Of a DNA stretch of 64,000 nt, positions 58,977 through 64,000 are shown in pieces. Under the pieces are notes generated by a model. That model made no database searches. It was not told where the DNA came from and saw only the letters and a program-made list of their open reading frames with translations. Where the stretch lies: positions 17,987,913 to 18,051,912 of the forward strand of contig CM068547.1 of NCBI GenBank assembly GCA_035048495.1, given 5' to 3'. Made by a program: the position numbers and the translations under genes. This stretch comes from Euptelea pleiosperma (taxonomy: Eukaryota > Streptophyta > Magnoliopsida > Ranunculales > Eupteleaceae). Positions within the stretch are counted from its first letter, which is position 1; the number at the start of each line of letters is the position of its first letter.

Positions 58977-59620
58977 TAAGGAAGAGGAAGCCGTCTTCTC
59001 TTGGGTGTCCACCACCCCGAGCTCCACCGGCAACCAGCACCCCGTGGACGATCTGCCTATGCACTCCGCCCCCCACACCACCACTGAGTTTTGGGCCTGC
59101 CACCTCCTCTTTTAGGAGAGTGATCCACATCCTCTTTCACGGGTTGACAAACCCGAACCAGCACCTCACCACGCCCATGGGCAGATCCCATTCTCGGTCA
59201 GTCAATGGGTAAGTTTCTTCGACCTTCTATCCCTTTCTTTCTTCACTCATCTCCTCTTCTCTTTCACTATGCTTCACTTTCTCTCTCCACTTCATTTTCT
59301 CTCTCTAACTCTCTCTAGAATTTTCTTCCTTAAAATTACTTTTTAGTTTATCTTATTTTATGTTATTTTTGATTCAAGCATTGTAATAAACATTTTGATC
59401 ACTGAATGATGAAGTTTGTTTTTATCTATTATTTCTTGTGATAGTCCGTCAATTTTTGTTCTTATTCGCGTTAATCTGACTAATCCCGAGTGCAGATACG
59501 ACTCCGACTTTCCACTGTGCAAGAACTGTTTAATTTTGCAGGATTAAAGTCTCGAATAATTTAAAAATGTGTTGAGATTAGGGTTTCCGTAACCAACGAC
59601 GCGGAAAAATCCTACTTTCA
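56797..59620 (+). repeat. 3' LTR of G2 (2,824 bp)
   Basis: Nearly identical to the 5' LTR, with the same 42-base A run (58932-58973). Hairpins at about 58413-58437, 58590-58619 and 58873-58899. Followed by TSD CACTA. Confidence 0.96.
57255..57314 (+). promoter_or_regulatory. tRNA-like module in G2 3' LTR
   Basis: Identical to 48866-48925; B-box-like bases at 57299-57309. Confidence 0.52.
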
Positions 59621-59625
59621 CACTA

Positions 59626-60168
59626 ACAATAATATATTTTATTGATTTGAATAACTTGAAAAGGAATTACAATGCTAAAAAAATGAACTAACTATAAAAC
59701 ATTAAAATATTCTGGAGAGAGAAAGATTTAGAGAGAGAAACTTAAGAGATGAGAGAGAAAGTAGAGAGATGAAGCAATCTAGAGAGAGAAAGGAGAGGTT
59801 AGAGAGAGAACCTAGATAGGAGGTGTGTGGAAGATGGCAGCATGGTTGAGAAAGTTGGGAGAGGGAGGGAGCTCTCTTGTTGAGGACGGTTTTTAGATTT
59901 AGAGAGGAGAGTTTAGGGTTTGTGGGGCAAGAGTGAGAGAAGAGAAACTCCATGGGGTTGACGGCTTGGCCTATTTAATCTTGGGCGTGGTTGCCCTTTT
60001 CTTTCCTCCCCTCTTCCCTTTCTATTATTGGCTTGTGGTGTTCCTGCCCCATGATAGTGGATGCACTAATATCAATCCTATTTCCATGGAGGCTTCAAAC
60101 CGTCTTCTCCATTTGGGCAAGGTCCCATGTGATGGCTCATATCCCTCTTGGAAAAAATATCGCTCTAG
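59626..60168 (-). repeat. LTR H, right part (truncated)
   Basis: It continues from 48407. GAGAGAGAAA-rich sequence to about 59830, then a region lacking close copies elsewhere in the window. It stops where another LTR 3' block begins at 60169. Confidence 0.65.
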
Positions 60169-62430
60169 TTTCACTTAATCTGCAAAAATGCAAAAATGCA
60201 CAGTGGCTCTTGTTAGATATCGTCCGCACTCGGGGTTAGGGCAAACAATTGAACAATTTAACATAAATTTGCTTAGAAATGATGGATGAATGGATGAGAA
60301 TGATGAATCAATTTTTAAAATATTCTTTTGAGAGAGAGATTATTTAAACTATGAATGAAATTTAACATAATCAAAATGCAACAATTAATAAGAGTGAAAC
60401 ACAAATAAAAAGCAATCAAAACCTAATCAAGAAAAATCATTTTTTATTTATTAAACTAAAATCCGAATTACTACTTGCAAACAAATAACAACTACTAAAA
60501 TTAAATTTGAAAGCTTGTAAAGGGATATAGAGAGAGAAAGATAGAGATCTAGGTAGAGGGAGAAAAATGAAATCTAGAGAGAGAAGGCAATGTAGAGAGA
60601 GAAAGTGAGAGAAAACAAAGATTTAGAGAGGGAAAATGAGTTCTAGGAGAGAGAAAGAAGAAAGTGAGAGAGAAAATTACCTACGCGACTTACCGAAAGG
60701 TGAGGGCAATCTCTATGGTTGCCCGTAGTGATAGATCAGCCAAGTGGTTGCATGGGATGCACCACGTGATTTTCTTGGATGCACCTTAGCAAGCCATGTG
60801 GCTAAGTCAATAGAGGTGGCAGCAAGTGGGAGACTTTGATGGTAGTGGAGCACATGGGATGCACTCTGTGCCCGTGGAAGAGAGGAGGAACCGGTGACTG
60901 TGCTAATGTGGATGAAGGGCTGCAAGACACGTGGTGGTTCTAGAGAGAAGAGTGCACTGGTGGTGTTGGCGGACTATGGTGAACCAACAACAACGTTGAA
61001 GCTTGCAAGGAGTTGCTGGTCCGTTGGTTGGAGGGGTGGAGGACCACCTGGTGGTCGAGATCAACCTTGATCGACTAAATAGAGTAGGTTGACTAATGGT
61101 GATTGGTAGCCGATCAAGTTGCTGGTTTGACTAGGGGTACCCACACTGGAGGTTGGAGTTCGCTGCACTTGTGGGAGCGCATCCACCTGTTCTTTGATGA
61201 ACTAGATTGCTGGAGGAGGTATTGCAGAGGGTAGCAAGGGTTGTTATTGGGGATGGAGTTTGCTGGTTCATGTAATCTAGTAGAGATGGTGGCAGATCGA
61301 GATTTTCTGTGCTAGATGGTGGTGAGCAACAAGGAAGCGGTGGCTGGTGCGCACAACGGTGATGGAGTTGCAAGTGTTGGAAGCAAAGAAGGGTGCTTCT
61401 TTGTAGTTTCTTGCTAGTTCGGCTCACCACTAATGGAGAATAAAACGGGTTGGCCAAGAAGAGTTGCTTGGAGGATGACAAGATCTAGCCGGAGTTGCAA
61501 ACCTTTGCAACTCCGGTAATGAAGGTTAGAGAGGAGAGGAAGGAGAAGGGAAGGGTGATGAAGTGGAGGAAAAAGGTGGAAAGAGGCGGAGCTGCTGGTG
61601 GTCACTGGCTGCATCAAAGAGAGTTGCAGACGTTGAGGCTGTGGGAGGAAGACGGTGGTGCAGACCTGCAAAAAGAATGGTGGAAGAGGATATGCTATGG
61701 ACCTGCAACTCCGAGTTGCAGGTTGTGATGAAGATAGAAGGGCGCTACCCCTGTCACGAGCAGCAATGGAGATTGCCTGAAAGAAAGGAGATCGAGTTGC
61801 AGACCTTGTGGGCTTGGAGAGTTGTTGATCCATGAAGAGTGGAAGGAAGCGCACCAGTCTGGTGGTTCAGGGGAATGGTGGAGAAGATAGAAGGGCCCAT
61901 AAATGGGCTGAGCACCAACGAGAAGAGGAGGAGCAGGTTGTCATGCCTACAACTAGGGAGAGTTGCAGGTTTTAGAGAGAGAGCATGGTTGAAGGAGTAG
62001 GAGATCAAGAGGAGGATCTGATTCTGCAGGTTGTGGATCTGAGGTGCAGATCTTGAAAGGAACCGTTGCTGGTTCTAGATCTGAGGGGAAGGGAGAAGAT
62101 GGTTGGCTGGATGTCTTGCCGGAGGTAGAGGATGTGTAGACCTGCGGATGCATTGGGTGAAGGTTCATAGCTGCAACGTGGACCCAGCAGGTGAGATATT
62201 CGGTGGAAGGTTGCAGCGGCAATGTTGGTTGAAGGGTTGCAGGCCACAACGTGATGGAATGATGTGCAACAACTACACGGAGGCGGCCGAAGTTGCAGGC
62301 TGCAACCCTGGTGGGAAGGAGAAAGAGAAGACGAAGAAGAACTAGAAGAAGAAGTATTTGGCGCAATTCTGGCGAGCTTCTCACCCGAATTAATGGTGAG
62401 GAGGGGTGGGGGGTGCTGCCTGTCACATAG
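60169..62430 (-). repeat. LTR I (G family, reverse, both ends incomplete)
   Basis: It opens inside the LTR 3' block (TTCACTTAATCTGCAAAAATG, then TCGTCCGCACTCGGGG) and lacks the last 70 or so bases of the LTR end. GAGAGAGAAA runs at 60520-60680. Two hairpin-type motifs lie at 61488-61518 and 61702-61723; the second is arms-reversed (CCTGCAACT...AGTTGCAGG). It is cut at 62431 by LTR J before reaching its 5' end. Confidence 0.8.
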
Positions 62431-64000
62431 TGAAATTAAGGTTTTTCCGCGTCGTCAATTCGGAAACCCTAACTTCAACAATATTTGTAAAATCCGATTA
62501 TCTGCAAAATGTAACTTGTATAGCAGTACGTGTCGGATGTCGATCCGCACTCGGTGTGAGTTAGCACAATAAGGAATTAAACTGACAAATAATATACAGA
62601 GAGAAATGAGAATGGTGGAAGAGATGAGAAGGGCGAGTCGATTTAAAAACAACATTCATTTGAGATTCAGAACACCAAAATATCAAAAACAACTTCATTA
62701 ATCATCAAAGAGTGCGTACATAAATCAAAATAACAGAAATAAAGAAAGCATGTAAGAAAGCATGTAAAGGGATGAGAGATGAAGAGGTAAGGGAAAGAAA
62801 CGTCCATTGAAATCTCAGAGCTAAGGGCACTACTGATCAAGAAGAGGATCGTCCAAGACTTCGATGAATGCTTCAATCAAGAGAAGGGTTTCGACAGAGA
62901 AGCATCCCATGACCTTTGGAGCTAAGGGCGCTACCGATCAAGAAGAGGACCGTCCAAATTTCATGGAATGCTACTCAATCGAGAGAAGGGGTAAGGGAAA
63001 GAAACGTCCATTGAAATCTCAGAGCTAAGGGCGCTACCGATCAAGAAGAGGATCGTCCAAGACTCCGATGAATGCTTCAATCGTGGAGAAGGATTTTGAC
63101 AGAGAAGCATCCCATGACCTTTGGAGCTAAGGGCGCTACCGATCAAGAAGAGGACCGTCCAAATTTCATGGAATGCTGCTCAATCGTGGAATCCACATCG
63201 ACTCTTACCGGCCGACAAGGTAGATGTGAATTGGCTAATGTACTATAATGTGCCCTAAAAAGCTCACCTTTTCACTAGCCGAAAGGAGTCGGCCAAGTGA
63301 ATAGGCGATCGGCCTGAGAATGTAGTGAGAGGATCTAGAGAGAGAAATCTTAGTCTAGAGAGAGAACATGGGATTAGGGATGTCACGTCCCTTCCATGTC
63401 GTCTAGAGAGAGAAAGTGAGAGAAACTAGGTAGAGAGAGAAAGTCACTAACTCTAGAGAGAGAAAGTGAGGGTTTGGACACAGGTTTAGGGATGAGACGT
63501 CCCTTCCATGTCCATTAGAGAAAGAGAGAAAATGAAATGTAGAGAGAGAAACTAGGATTTCTAGAGAGAGAAGAGAAATCCTAGAGAGAGAAAGTAAGTG
63601 AAGAGAGAGAAACTCACCATTATGCACTTACCTTGATCGGATCGACCAATGAACGGATGGAGGGGAATCAGCCAATGATTTCATGCCCAAGGGAAGAGGC
63701 CGTGGTTATGAAGTACCCGATGAGAGGTACGGCCAAGTGGTTGTTGGATAACTTGCAAGGAGATGGTGCATGTGGTGCACTAAAGGGAAAGAGGGGTGCT
63801 GTCCATGTGAGCACGCTAGTGGTTGCCGGATTGCACCACGTGGTGGTTTTGATGGCAGTCCGGTATGGACATGGCAGCACCTTGGTAGTTCAGCAAGGTG
63901 GAGTGCATGCAAGTGATGGTCGGCTAAGTGGACTGATCGGCCAAGAAGACGGCCTGGTGATGGCATTTGGAGAGGTGAGTGACCAGCCCAAGGTGCAACC
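62431..64000 (-). repeat. LTR J (G family, reverse, cut by window end)
   Basis: It starts with the inverted LTR end TGAAATTAAGGTTTTTCCG and the block GTGTCGGATGTCGATCCGCA. It contains a 205-bp tandem duplication (62787-63196) and many CTAGAGAGAGAAAG words at 63340-63610. The 5' end is beyond the window. Confidence 0.85.
62787..63196. repeat. 205-bp tandem duplication in LTR J
   Basis: GTAAGGGAAAGAAACGTCC begins at 62787 and again at 62992. Each unit itself holds two copies of GAGCTAAGGGCGCTACCGAT followed by CAAGAAGAGGA(T/C)CGTCCAA, so the array is hierarchical. Confidence 0.93.

Larger units (their letters stand above)
48408..59620 (+). mobile_element. G2: complete, youngest G-family element (11,213 bp)
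   Basis: TSD CACTA on both sides (48403-48407, 59621-59625). LTRs are 48408-51256 and 56797-59620. By eye they differ by only two substitutions, one A-run length change and a 24-bp tandem unit (near 49020). The interior has a tRNA-Asp-type primer site, leader, one intact 585-codon ORF, 3' region and polypurine tract. No enzymes are encoded, so movement would need proteins in trans. It is the best reference copy of the family here. Confidence 0.96.

Noticed and set aside
62787..63196. CRISPR-like array
   Set aside because: This is a plant repeat with two long near-identical units; there are no short repeats with unique spacers.

Overview
The window is plant nuclear DNA, most likely from a large, repeat-rich angiosperm genome. 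It contains no recognisable host gene. Almost every base belongs to LTR retrotransposons nested inside one another. The lineage evidence is a tRNA-Asp-type primer site and a Tat/Athila-like gag-protease remnant for the Ty3 side, and a tRNA-iMet primer site with a UBN2-type gag and CCHC knuckles for the Ty1/copia (SIRE/Maximus-like) side. I delimited elements by 5-bp target-site duplications (TSDs), conserved LTR ends and primer-binding sites. Most long ORFs are low-complexity LTR sequence and are not listed.

The dominant family, here called 'G', has LTRs of 1.6-2.9 kb that start TGATATTCGCTC and end CTTTCA. About sixteen LTRs or LTR pieces are present in both orientations. Its internal region (about 5.2-5.5 kb) has a tRNA-Asp-like primer site, a leader of about 1.5-1.8 kb, one orphan ORF (585 codons in the best copy) and a 2-kb 3' region. 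No protease, RT, RNase H or integrase is seen, so it looks non-autonomous (LARD-like).

Layout. 1-4518: reverse G copy (G1) cut by the window edge, inserted in a copia-type LTR (4519-5680), itself inserted in the 3' tail of a forward G copy (G0, 3' LTR 5890-8795). 8796-9108 and 33826-34175: two halves of an old reverse-strand Tat/Athila-like gag-protease remnant (P), split by LTR A (9109-10610 + 32506-33820, TSD GTGGG). LTR A is split by element E3 (10611-32500, TSD GCCAC), which carries a rearranged reverse LTR (13190-17829) and, in its 3' LTR, a complete G element E2 (23481-32004, TSD GTAAT). 34260-43731: copia-type element C1 (reverse, TSD AGTTA) with a forward, truncated copia copy C2 (38139 to about 40700) inside. 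43737-44281: foldback-like DNA. 44282-47529: LTR D holding a solo reverse LTR (44617-46958, TSD CATGC). 48072-60168: reverse LTR H split by the youngest complete element G2 (48408-59620, TSD CACTA). 60169-64000: two more reverse G LTRs.

The signals I consider most unusual are inside the G LTRs. Every copy whose 5' part is present carries a tRNA-like module with an A-box-like segment, a B-box-like segment and a T-run shortly downstream, about 0.45-0.55 kb from the LTR start. Many also carry an amplified hairpin motif (CCGGAGTTGCA...TGCAACTCCGG) embedded in TTC/GAA-rich tracts. The copia-type LTRs carry arrays of a different palindrome, CCAATCGATTGG. The orphan ORF is alignable in three elements and has no family I can name over its C-terminal half.
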